DNA from: Hypericum androsaemum
Lineage: Eukaryota > Streptophyta > Magnoliopsida > Malpighiales > Hypericaceae
NCBI GenBank assembly: GCA_963995505.1
Contig: OZ023186.1
Span: forward strand, 18,049,570 to 18,113,569
DNA: 64,000 nucleotides
Direction of reading: 5' to 3'
Both the position numbers and the translations under genes were made by a program. Shown here in pieces: positions 11,501 to 21,563 of the stretch (position 1 is the first letter of the stretch; every line of letters begins with the position of its first letter). The notes below the pieces were generated by a model, which was not told the origin of the DNA, did not search any database, and worked only from the letters and a program-made list of their open reading frames with translations.

Positions 11501-12574
11501 GTTAAAGCCAAAACCAAAGGGTACAAGTCTTGAAACTGAAATTAAATTCCTAGAAAAACTAGGAACATAAAAGGTCTTTTCTAAATGTAAAATAAAGCCA
11601 CTGCTTAACACCAAATTACAAGAACTAATAGCCTCCACAAGTGAGCTCATCCTTCCTCCTGAATGGATGTGCTGTTCACTTTCCACTGGCTTCCGAAGGT
11701 TTTGCATACCCTGCAAGGTATTTGAAACATGGATTGTAAAACCAGAGTCAATCCACCAAGTGTTATGACAGACATTTGTTAAATTCGATTCATAACATAC
11801 AAACAAAAGTTGAATACCTTTCTTGTCAAACCAAAATTTGAACTTAGAGCACTCTTTCTTCATGTGTCCTGCCTTCTTGCAGAAGAAACACTTTGAGTCT
11901 TTCTTAATGTCCGCTTTGACATGGATCTTGCCTTTTCCTTTAGCATGATCTTTCTTTTTCTTTCCAGAAAAAGTGAGATTCACTTTCTCACCCTTTTCCA
12001 TTGCCAGCCTTCCCTCCTCTTGAACACACATGGTCAAAAGTTTATTAATAGACCATTTATCCTTATGTGTGTTATAAGAAATCTTAAATGGGCCAAATTG
12101 CTGGGGCAGAGTGCACAGAATGAAGTGAACCAGAAAGGTTTCTGACATATCAACTTCCAAGGTCTTTAATTGAGCCGCAATATCCCTCATGCGCATGATG
12201 TGATCACGCACACCTCCTATTCCGGTAAGCCTCATGGATGATAACTGTATGATAAGGGTACTTGCCAAAGCCTTATCTGAAGTGACAAATTGTTCATCTA
12301 TTGCTTTCAACAAAAGACGAACATTGTCATATTGCTCCATAGAATCCATAATCCCAACAGATACTTTGGTCTTTATGAACATAACGCAGAGGCGATTAGA
12401 TCGCTCCCATTTTTCATAAAGATCAACCTGATCTGGGGTACTCACTTCAGTGACTGCAGGTGGTTCAGGCTTTCTAATGGCATAGTCAATATCCATCCAT
12501 CCCAAATGAAGGAGAACCCTCTCCTTCCAGACCTTAAAATTGTCACCCTTGAGTTCGGGAACATCACACTTCAC
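8540..12574 (-). pseudogene. Inner Copia gag-pol polyprotein with four in-frame stops
   Basis: One reading frame runs from 12574 to 8540 without a frameshift, interrupted only by TAA (10922-10924), TAG (10757-10759), TGA (10016-10018) and TAG (8876-8878). Domains in order: gag with GDNFKVWKERVLLHLGW; zinc knuckle CFFCKKAGHMKKEC; protease DSGFTIHVS; pre-integrase LWHRRLGHIS; integrase with HTDICCPD, RSDRGGEYYG and SPDQNGVAERKNRTL; RT with YGLKQASRQWYLKF and YVDDILLA; RNase H ending NPLTKGMQPKKF. The frame is otherwise intact, so these are recent point mutations. Upstream, a separate ATG at 13459-13461 begins MAGGNNSES and may be a gag start separated from the rest by the AT-rich stretch 12600-13430. 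Confidence 0.93.
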
Positions 12575-13442
12575 ATTAGAGAAACTAACAGGTTGACTAA
12601 CTACAATTTATAAAATAAACATGCTCATTAAACTTAATTTGAAGCTAACAAATATATCATATTTTACCAATGTAAAACATGCTTGCAATTAATGAATCTA
12701 GAGACATAAAACTTGCCTGTGGGCTAAAGTTCTAATTCCATTAGATTCACACTATCATGATAAAACTATCAAAATATGTTCCTTTTCCTAAAATCTGTGG
12801 GTTGATTAGGAAATATAATTTGATATTTTATCCTAATTAATCATACAAATATTACAAAATTCCTGTGGGTAGATTTCATAATAATTCATATGATTAATTA
12901 TATGTGATCTCAATTCTAGATATACAATCTTGATTAATTACAGATGATGTGGCTACTCTCTAATTAATTAAGATTATATAGATCACTAAACCTTAAATAA
13001 TTAAACTCTACTATTAATTATTCAAATAAAGGTTTAAACAAAACTAAAATTATATCATGCTAGTCATTAGTTTGCTAAATGTTATATGCAGATTACTAAC
13101 AATAAAGTAATATTTATTCCACATATAACTTCTAAATAAATAACATAGCAACAATATATATTAAACTAATCAATGGAGTTGAAAACATGAATACATAATA
13201 TTCTAATTCTGAATAACAGCATAGAATTGAGTCTGAAATACAGTATATCAACGACATGTAAATTGGAAAACTTGTTTTTAATCAAGAGCCACATGTCAAG
13301 TCACTGTCAAAATCTCTCAAAAGTACATGCCTTTTCAATAAGCAAAACTACAAAAAGGGGTGTCCAAGTTTTCTGGGGTAAAACGAATTATTATTATTTG
13401 TTAATGCTTCAGAAAACAACAAAACAAAGGGCTTTGACTCCG
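12575..13442 (-). other. AT-rich leader of the inner Copia element
   Basis: Very AT-rich sequence between the right LTR remnant and the gag frame. No open frame of note. A gag-like reading continues upstream of 12574 (QPVSFSNVKCDVPEL) but lacks a nearby ATG, which suggests either a spliced leader or a lost start. Confidence 0.5.
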
Positions 13443-13819
13443 AATTATTACCTCCAGCCATTGTAGCGATTTCCGACGAGCTTTGACTCCGGATTCGGCG
13501 GCGAGTTTTCTCGGCTCTTCTAGGCTCTCGCTCTCACCCTTAGATGGTGTTGGTATTCTGAATGTGTGTGAGTGAGTCTAGGGACCTCGAAATTGTCTTG
13601 TATTTATATGCTCCATAACCATCAATGGAGAATATTGCGTTACCATCTTTGGAGAATATTACGATCCCATGATCGTAGGCAATATTCTCAAAGATTTCGC
13701 GCCTTAATTGAGCGTGATCTTGTCCAGAATCGTGGGTCAATCTTGGCTACATATGGACCACAATTATATGGAAAGATATTTCCCGTTATGGAGAGATTTT
13801 TTCCTTAACGGAATGGGAA
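13443..13819 (-). repeat. 5' LTR remnant of the inner Copia element
   Basis: Matches 7875-8250 closely (same TATA-like motif and hairpins) but stops at GGAATGGGAA, missing the terminal AATATTCTTACA present in the left LTR, and abuts outer gag directly. Its inner side carries a repeated CTTTGACTCCG motif (13433-13443 and near 13482) not seen in the left LTR, suggesting a small local rearrangement. Confidence 0.8.
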
Positions 13820-14438
13820 GACCTCCCCCTCACAACCAAGCCAATCCCTTGGCTATTTTCAGAGGAACTAACAGTGTGCTTATCAATTCTCTCTTTCTCC
13901 AAGAGCGAATCATGAACATTATTCCAACTCAGAGTATTATGGCTGAACAACAGAGTATCCCTGAATTGCTGATAAGAGGCAAGCAACGAGCACAATAACA
14001 ATAAAGCTAGATCTTCATCATCGTACTTCACATCCAGTGTTCTAAGATCAGCCACTATATCCTTAAATTCATTAAGATGGTTATGAACAGACTTATCTTC
14101 TTGCATCCAGATAGAAAACAGTCGTTGCTTCAAGCACAGTTTGTTGGTCAAACTCTTGGGCATGCACAACTTTTCAAGCTTTGCCCACAATGAGAAAGCT
14201 GTTGTCTCATTCAACACGTCCCGCAAAATATCATCTGACAAATGCAGCTGAATCTGACTCACAGCCTTACGGTTCTTTGACGCTTTCATCGCAGCATCCT
14301 AACTTGAGGCATCGACTTCTCATCAAGTAGAGTCTCTTCCAGCTCTAAATGTGTCAGAATAGCCCGCATCTTCACCTGCCAACAGGAAAAATTAGTTTTT
14401 ATTGTCAACTGAGGTATCTTGTACTTCATCGAAGTCAT
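13820..14438 (-). pseudogene. Outer Copia gag, 5' part (UBN2-type), frameshifted
   Basis: A likely ATG at 14438 starts MTSMKYKIPQLTIKTNFSCW, the usual beginning of Copia gag. The frame breaks near 14290-14300, then continues as KAVSQIQLHLSDDILRDV, LWAKLEKLCMPKSLTNKL and VADLRTLDVKYDDEDLALLL (UBN2/gag-polypeptide family). The frame ends at ...GIGLVVRGR where the inner element was inserted. Continuation is at 7823. Confidence 0.9.
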
Positions 14439-14882
14439 CCTGAAATACCTCGAACCAAAAAAATCAGCGCAAAATTGGTTAGAAACTAAAAAATTAGCCA
14501 AAATAGTTAACTTTCGGTCAACCAGTCAAACTGTTGACCAAGTTAACTCGAAATTAGGGTTTGCCAACCCAAATTCACCAATCACTGGCGGCTAAACTCT
14601 CGACCACCACGGCTGGACGGCGGACGGACTGACAGGCGGTGGGCTCGGCCTCAGTCGGATCTACTCCTCTCCTCTTCTCCAAACGCAGCAACGGAGCATT
14701 TGGTTGGTCGCCTCTCCTCGGCGACGGCGTGACGGGCGGTGGTCGGGACTCGGAGCGGCGTCAACTTCTCGGAACTTATGGGTTGAGTGGCGGCGGCTGC
14801 TCCCGAACCTACTTCCCTGACTTTTCCCCAATTCCAAAATCGGTCACTTTATTTTTTACTCGAACACTCGTATCTCATACCT

Positions 14883-14895
14883 GGCTTTGATACCA
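14883..14895 (-). other. Primer-binding site of the outer Copia element
   Basis: Minus-strand TGGTATCAAAGCC, two bases from the LTR edge. It matches the 3' end of plant initiator-methionine tRNA (consensus TGGTATCAGAGC) with one change, and confirms the element's orientation. Confidence 0.85.
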
Positions 14896-14897
14896 CT

Positions 14898-16812
14898 TGT
14901 TGAGAAATAAGATCGAAACGAGTAAAAAATGCGAGACACAAGATTTACGTGGAAACCAGTGAGAATCATGGAACCAATAGGGAATTAATAACAATATTGG
15001 ACACTACTTGGTAATTTACCAGTAAATAATGAATAAAAGACTGACTTAGGGTTAGGGTTAGCTAAAGCCTATATAAGGAAGGCTTATGCCTGTAAAAACC
15101 TAACCCTAATTCATATTCCCTCCCTGAAGGTGACCTGGACAAACTTGGAGACGTTCAAGGAGGGAACGACGGTGGCAAGGAGAGTGGAACTCGAAATTAA
15201 GGATTTAGAGTGAATTCGGATCTGTGCGAGTAAAAGGGAATACTAGATTCAATGTAAGTCGGTTTCCTTTGTAGGCTTTGGTGCTAGTTGATCTATTTTC
15301 GAATCCATATATTTTGTTCTGACCTTTGTGAACTTCACAGCATGATTTCGTTGAACCTAAGATCTTGATCCTGTGATTTGCTAATTGACTACGTGAATAT
15401 AAAACTTGCGTTAAGACTTGTGTGAACCGATTGTATGAAATAGTGCATGGATATAAGAAAATCAGATTATGAGGATATGATGGGTTTGGCGACTTACATG
15501 GGAAACAAACTAAGGATGATAGTGCCGAGTTATATATTATTCTGTGAAATGTATGAACTTGGGACCTACGAGCTTGTAATTGATTATGGTTCTGTGGCTT
15601 GGGATCGCATGAACTTAGAATCCCAGATTTAATGATGATGTGGTTTCTGGGTTATCTTTACTATTGGGTTTGTCTATTTATATACATTGATGATTTCGTG
15701 GTTAGGATCAGTACTTGGTTTAATAAATCGTGAGATAATTGTAATCAAAAGTCTGTTCTATTGATAATCTTGTGAATGGGTATAGTTTCGTAGCTACTGT
15801 TGTGGATCAGCAGAAATCGCAAACCATGTTTCGTGGCTATTCTCATTACATAAATATTTCTGATCTATTAGGTATTGACAATGTTAGGCTACTGTACGTA
15901 GCTTTACTAAATCATAGATTAATGAGAATCTTGGATTGATGTGGTATTCGTTGCACGCCTTATAGACTTGCTTATATATTGATAAGTTTGTTTAATTCTC
16001 CTGCTTGAAATCCTGTTCTGTAATGTAATACATTCTGTCTTAGAAATTTGATCTGTCTGGCTTAGTTTGTGTTGGGATTCTTCCTACGCATCTGTGTCCG
16101 CGGAGAAGTTTTATACTGTCGGTGACCTGCGAGAGCGTTGGAATGACATGTGCCCCGCGGAGAGGGTATATCCTGTCTGTGACCCGCGGGATCCCATCAT
16201 AAATTAGGTGGTACTCCGGAGTGTCCATTACATGTTGCATATGTTCTGTCTTGTTAAACTGTGAACAGTGAGATCGGTTTGACGTACTTTGCGATACCTA
16301 TTATATGTTATCTAACTTTATATTTGGTTATATGGATGTAAGTAGGAAGGAAATAGAGACGGCTTACTGAGTGCGTAACTCAGCTTGTTTCAGATTTGTC
16401 AGGTGTGGCTCGGGATCAGGTGTAGGACAAAAGATCATGTGAGGCCGAAGCATGCATTTATTTTACCGCCATATAGCTTTATTCCTTATAAAGACTACCG
16501 TAGTATTGAAATAAGGACGGTGGATTTAATTTTGTTTAAAGTTTGAATTCTGGTTACTGTAGCCCGTTCGAGGTAGTTTTTCTCGGGGCGGTTGGCATGC
16601 CCAATTTCTGGGGCGTGACAAAACCCCAAGACGGGGAGAAAACCACGGGCAAAGGAGAGTCGTATACTATGTAAGTCAAACAGGTTACAAGAGTTCTGTC
16701 TCGACTACTCAAATAAGACCTAGGCACAGGTCGAGATATATAGGAGTTTATTACCCTATTCTAAATAGGAATAGAGTACTAATTTGTCTAGAATTTGAGA
16801 CAAATCCTAACA
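14898..16812 (-). repeat. 5' LTR of the outer Copia element, split by a solo LTR
   Basis: LTR sequence 14898-14957 continues at 16621/16626-16812. Removing the 1663-base insert plus one 5-bp target copy leaves exactly 247 bases, the length of the left LTR. Confidence 0.93.
14958..16620 (+). mobile_element. Solo LTR (probably Ty3/Gypsy-type), 1663 bp
   Basis: Flanked by perfect 5-bp target copies AAACC (14953-14957 and 16621-16625). The left end AGTGAGAATC looks like TGTGAGAATC with its first base changed; the right end is GGGGCGTGACA, a common end of plant Gypsy LTRs. There is no internal coding sequence. Plus-strand TATA (CCTATATAAGG) lies at about 15069-15079, followed by a leader. The part near 16090-16190 has repeated CCGCGG(A/G) and 'tgtgacc(t/c)gcg' segments. 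A double TTAGGG (15045-15060) is present. Likely produced by recombination between the two LTRs of a full element. Confidence 0.88.
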
Positions 16813-16817
16813 GAAAG

Positions 16818-17171
16818 GTATGAATGTTTACCAAGCAAAAAAAATAGTATTAAACAAATTCACATTTGAATTAACTGATAGAAAGTTTAACAAAATTTTT
16901 TGTAAAGATAATTTTTTTACACTATGATAATACTAAAGTTTGAATCATGGACCTTCTTAATATTTACAAGGCCTTGCATTATTGATTACAAGTCTTTTGG
17001 CAAAGTTTAACAAGACTTGCGAGAACATATTATTATTAAATTTAATAGTGAAAATTTTGTCAATATATAAAATTTTTCTAGTTTAGATTTGAATTTGTTA
17101 GTACAATGTTTTAAAAATATCATATGGTTTGGCGAGAAAAAAAAGTTAGGCAGTTAGCATACGATATTTTT
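16818..17171. other. AT-rich spacer
   Basis: Between the outer Copia element and the MULE-like element. I see no gene or clear repeat in it. Confidence 0.4.
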
Positions 17172-18067
17172 AAAAAGGCAAATTGCTCTTAGATTCCTAG
17201 TATTTGCTTAAATTACTATTTTAGTCTCTGTAGTTTCGAAACTTCGACCCCTCCTAATTTATTTTTATTTTACTCTTATATAACTCGCTGATGTCATTGG
17301 TCAAATTATTATTTTTATGACAATTATACCCTTAAAAAAGTAAAAAACTCATTGTCTTCCCTGACCCAACCTCGTCGACTATCATGCTAATTACAACCCG
17401 CCTCCATCAAGCCTGCTCCGTCAGCTAATTGCGCCAGCCTACTCCATTAAGGAAATTGCAGTTCCTAATAACAAAAACCTAATCTGTGACAGCCTTGTCA
17501 ATCAGTAAAATCAATCAAAATCAAGTTCCAATCTCCACCACCAATTAAAGAGATGGTGACGGCAAAATCTTCAACCGCTTCCAACTTTACTCTTCGCGTG
17601 ACACTAAGGAACTGGGCTATTACTGGGAGAAATATTCAGGTCGCCCTCGCCGATTAAAGGGATGGCGACAACGTTGAACGAAACTCGACAAGGTTGTCGG
17701 CAACATTGATGTTGGAGTTTGGGTTGGAGTCTGGCCGTCGATTCTCCCAAATTTGGATGAGCTCCGGGAGGAGGTGGATCCCAATTCTCAATTGCGACGA
17801 GGAGGACGAGGGGTGGGAGAGGGTCGGACGTTTGCTGGAAACCAGGGATGATAGTTGGGGAAGAAGATGTACTTTTTGTTTTTTTATTGAAGGGTATCAT
17901 AGTCATTTCTTTGATAATAAAAATAAAAAAATGAATGATGACATTAGCGAGGGACCTTAGAGTTTAATAAAAATAAATTAGCGGGACCGAAGTTTCAATT
18001 TCAAAACTACATGGACTAAAACTATAATTCAAGCAAATTCCATAGACCTGAGAATAATTTTTTCCTT
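17172..18067. mobile_element. MULE-like non-autonomous TIR element, copy 1
   Basis: About 170 bases at each end are inverted and similar: the left end has TTTGCTTAAATTACTATTTT, CGAAACTTCGACCCC and CTGATGTCATTGG; the right end, read on the minus strand, has the same blocks in the same order. Ends are ragged; the best flanks are GATATTTTT (17163-17171) and GAAATTTTT (18068-18076), 8 of 9 identical. The interior is GC-richer with no intact transposase. The same TIR blocks recur at 50361-51417, where the 9-bp target duplication is perfect, so this is a family. Confidence 0.75.
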
Positions 18068-18409
18068 GAAATTTTTTGTCAACTTGCGTGTTTTTCCTTT
18101 GGAAAAAAAAAAGAAAACCTGCATATTTTTTCTCAATTCAAATAATAAAATTCTGAATCATTTTTACCCTGAGCTCCGAGGAAAAAAGTTAAATTTATGA
18201 TTTTCGCTCTCCAAGTTTCTTTATTTTCTCAAGGGCCCAGATAAGGATTTAATTGCACAGTTTCAACAAATGGAGCGAACAATTTCTAATAAAGTAAAAC
18301 CCCTCTCCTAGCTCCAATATCGCTATTTTCCCCCTTCCAATTTCTTTCCAGGTCGAGGGCAAATAAAACCCCCACGGCGAGGAGGCGAAACGACGACGTT
18401 TCCGAAGAA
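18068..18409 (+). other. DDRGK1 upstream region
   Basis: AT-rich spacer followed by a short GC-rich leader (about 18340-18409). I could not pick a TATA box with confidence. Confidence 0.35.
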
Positions 18410-20645
18410 ATGGATGAATTAATACTCGCGGTTCTCTCTATGGTCCTCGTGTTCGCTCTGATTCCGCTGTACCTATGGAATCGGCGTAACGACTCGCGGC
18501 CTTCCGATGACCACCGCGAGGAGCCTCAGGTCCGCCCTACCTTTTTCCTCTATTTTAATTGTTTTTTTCTTAATTAATTTGTTTGCTAGGGTTTGAAATT
18601 TTTTGATCGGGGAATTGTTCAGGCGCCTCGAGAAGCGGTGGCGCGTGTGGCCGGAGGCAGACGGATGCGGCGGAGACCGGCGCAATCTGCCGGAGCTAGC
18701 TCTTCCAGAGCCGCAGCTGAAGCTACCGTGGAAGGTTAATTTTTTTTTTTTAAAGTGATGCTAAGTTGCTAGATAGGTATTTTTCGGGTAAATTCTCGTG
18801 TCCGGTAAGTGGATGCATTGGGATGTTCTCTGCTCGTGTTCGGTTAGGGTTTGCTTTCTTTCCCCTCGACTGATGCATAGGATTTTGGAGCAGAGGCTGA
18901 TGATGAAAGTGATGAAGAAGTTCTGGAAGGTGAAGAGCACGAGGCCAGAGCATCATCGAAGAAGGAGAAGAAACGGCAGGAGCGGGAAGCACAACGACAG
19001 GTGCGAGTGGAACACCATTTACTTGATGTTTTTGTTTATGCATGCCGTTGCAGCTACTTTGGATTTGAAAATGTCAAACTTGATGATTAGGTATGAATTT
19101 TGGATGTTACAATTGCTTATTCTGAACTTACGGATGATTTGCTTTTAGTATCAAATCCTTAATTTTCCCAGTACTACATGATTGAGTGCTAGACGCAGTG
19201 ATTGTTAAACATTGAATGTTAGTTCTTCTGGATACTTTCTTTTGCAGATTGTCGACCTTGTTGAAATATGTATTTGGTTTTCTATCATTTTATTGTATTA
19301 TAGAGGGTAGAAACTTTGCATATTGATGCCCATTATACAGGCTGAGGATGCTGCACGTGAGTCAAGGAGGACCAAACAAGACAGGTATGCAGAAATCCGT
19401 AGAAAGAAGGATGAAGAGTATGAGGCACGGGAACGAGCGCTGGTGTGTTGGTAACTCTTCTTTTGTGTTGCATTTCGGAGTATCAATGTCTAAAACATAG
19501 GTTCATGAGGGACTTATCACCTATTTAGGAGGAAGAAGCTAAGACCAGAAAAGTGAGAGAGGAAGAAGCAGCTGCACTAGAGTTTGAGAAATGGAAAGGG
19601 GCATTCTCAGTTGATGCCGAAGGAACAACAGAAAATGATGTGCAAGATGGAACTCAGGATCTGTTGGCTGATTTTGTGGATTTCATAAAGGTAGTATACA
19701 GGCATTTTAGCTATCTCAGATATATCTATGGCTGAACTGAAACCATGCGTCCAGTGGATGTTGCTTTTGGTGCTTCCTTCTCATGGCGTGAATTGTGTTT
19801 CCTATTTAGAAGCTGTAGAACTCGTCATAATCATCTTTTACTGTATTGCGTGTAATAGTAATGTCTATTTACTGTTTAAATTTACCTTCGATGATATTGA
19901 TTTGCAATATGACAAGAATCCAAAGTAGTTTCTGTCCTGTGATGCTGACTGTCTTTGGATTTTATCCCATTATGCAGAAACAAAAATGTGTTCCCCTAGA
20001 AGATCTTGCTGGAGAATTCAAGCTCCGGACCCAGGTACTATTTATATTAACTCATGGCAAGATTCAACCTTTTATATTGTGGGATCTCCCGTTAGATTTG
20101 TCAGTTAAATAAAGGCAGTGGAGAAAACAATGACTGGACTGAGTTGAGATCAGTGATTTAGCTTATTTCTGCATAATCAGGCTTTAGGTGATCGGAATTT
20201 TAAAGCTGATCACTTTCATGTTACATTTCATTCGCCCGAGAATCTGACTAGTCGATTTTTTGGCTTTCTTAGGAATGCATTAACCGCATCGGCTCTCTAG
20301 AAAGTATGGGTATGTATTCCTTCAATCACTCAAAATATTTACGAATTGATGATGTTGATTACGTGTGCACTTGGGTTACTGCTTTTGGTGGGTCCGTGCT
20401 CCTAACCGGAAGCTATTTTTCGCACGACTAATGGTTCAGGGAGATTGTCTGGTGTCATGGATGACCGGGGGAAATACATTTACATCTCTCAAGAAGAGAT
20501 GAAAGCTGTTGCTGATTACATTAAGCGTCAAGGGAGGGTAAGCATCTCACACCTAGCAAGCAAGTCGAACCAGTTCATCGACTTGGAGCCAAAGGTGCTG
20601 TTTGACGAGGGAGTCGGCAATGCTGATGAGATCACGGTTGCGTGA
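18410..20645 (+). CDS. DDRGK1: DDRGK domain protein 1 (UFM1-binding protein, UFMylation adaptor)
   Basis: DDRGK1/UFBP1 is an ER-membrane protein that with UFL1 directs UFM1 conjugation, for example to ribosomal protein L26 during ER-phagy and ribosome quality control. Eight exons: 18410-18529, 18623-18734, 18894-19000, 19341-19442, 19529-19690, 19978-20034, 20273-20309, 20440-20645; all GT/AG and in phase, giving 300 residues, close to the Arabidopsis protein as I recall it. Residues 1-25 form a signal anchor ([20 protein letters not shown]), followed by a disordered basic linker, a long acidic and basic coiled coil rich in Glu, Arg and Lys (about 75-180), and the C-terminal winged-helix domain with the signature DDRGK at residues 240-244 in [20 protein letters not shown]. 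No defect is seen. Confidence 0.96.
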
Positions 20646-21563
20646 GTTACCGTATCTTCCTCGCTTCCTTCAAGATGACAGTGAAACCTTATGTCGGACG
20701 CGATAACCGAGACCTAAACAAGAAAATCTAGTCCTAGTGTAGATGCAAGTACAGAAAGTAACGCATCATCTCTCGAGGGGTTGAGCCAAGGTTCTTCCTT
20801 ATGAATGTTTCTGACATGCGATTAGGTGAACTTGACTTGGCTTAATTTTGTTTGTTGTAACAAATTTCATTGTAGCTACCGAGTAGTTTTAACAAGTTAA
20901 TTTTCCCTTTTCGGTTATTTCTCTTCAAATCATGTCGAAACATAGTTTTTCTTATAATCCTTTTTTAAGCAACAGAGAATCCAATATGAGAAGAGGCTGA
21001 AAATGAACAATGGCCGGCCTGCCTATGAGTCGAAATCATATGAAATTCTGATATTTAGAGTAAAAACCACTCTATTCTTATTTGTAGTAGTTCCGATCAA
21101 TTATGAGCATGTAAAACGGTATTACTGTAGAAATAGGCTGAAGATATCAATATTTTAACCCGAATCGAATCTTGATTAATCGAGGGCTTATTAAATATTC
21201 GGATACCGGATGCAATCGAATGCCTGTAAAAGTACAAGAGTCCTGAAAAAACTGATACAGTTAGTTGACATTTCTGGCCTCCGAAAAAGTAGATCAAAAC
21301 TAGAGGAAGAGAATTGTGGTTGACAGAGTCTTATACCTGTTTTTCAGGTTCTTCCATTTATAAACATTCTATTCTTATTCTCAAACGAGTTTCTTTTAGT
21401 GTCCTCCAATTCCTTGGACCCTCTGCCGCGTTCTTCAGAACGCGGCTAGGCTAGCTTCCACCATTTCCACCAATAGCATTTTCCATACCGATCGTACATT
21501 TCTACTTGATCGAATTTCTTCGACGAATTCCTTGTCTCGCAAGGAACCCGAAGAAGACCAACA
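20646..21563. other. DDRGK1 3' UTR and COBRA-like promoter region
   Basis: Spacer between two co-oriented genes. The first part is likely 3' UTR. A weak TATA-like TTTATAAAC lies near 21356-21364 ahead of the COBRA-like start. No other gene is seen. Confidence 0.4.

Larger units (their letters stand above)
7811..13819 (-). mobile_element. Inner Ty1/Copia element inserted in the gag of the outer element
   Basis: It separates outer gag (ending ...GLVVRGR near 13820) from the outer zinc knuckle (starting near 7811). The left (3') LTR is best read as 7811-8261, with TG at 7811, CA at 8260-8261, and the purine tract CCAAGTGGGAGAA (minus) at 8262-8274. The right (5') LTR is incomplete: homology runs only from about 13443 to 13819, lacks the outermost dozen bases and diverges inside, and I find no primer-binding site or clean target duplication. 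The right end may have been deleted or rearranged. The LTR copies differ at roughly 14 positions over about 370 bases by eye, fewer than the outer pair, as expected for a later insertion. Confidence 0.85.
3926..16812 (-). mobile_element. Outer Ty1/Copia LTR retrotransposon, carrying two later insertions
   Basis: A complete but dead element read on the minus strand. The left LTR is 3926-4172 and the right LTR 14898-16812 (interrupted). The flanks AAAAG (3921-3925) and GAAAG (16813-16817) are a 5-bp target duplication with one mismatch. A primer-binding site complementary to initiator-Met tRNA (TGGTATCAAAGCC on the minus strand, 14883-14895) lies two bases inside the right LTR, and a purine-rich tract (minus AAGGTGGAGATT, 4173-4184) abuts the left LTR. 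Gene order gag, protease, integrase, RT, RNase H is that of Copia. A second Copia element (about 7811-13819) splits gag, and a solo LTR (14958-16620) splits the right LTR. The two LTRs differ at about 17 of 247 positions by eye. Confidence 0.93.

Noticed and set aside
15045..15060. TTAGGG repeats as an interstitial telomere
   Set aside because: Only two units, of the vertebrate rather than the usual plant TTTAGGG type, inside an LTR; chance or telobox-like motif.
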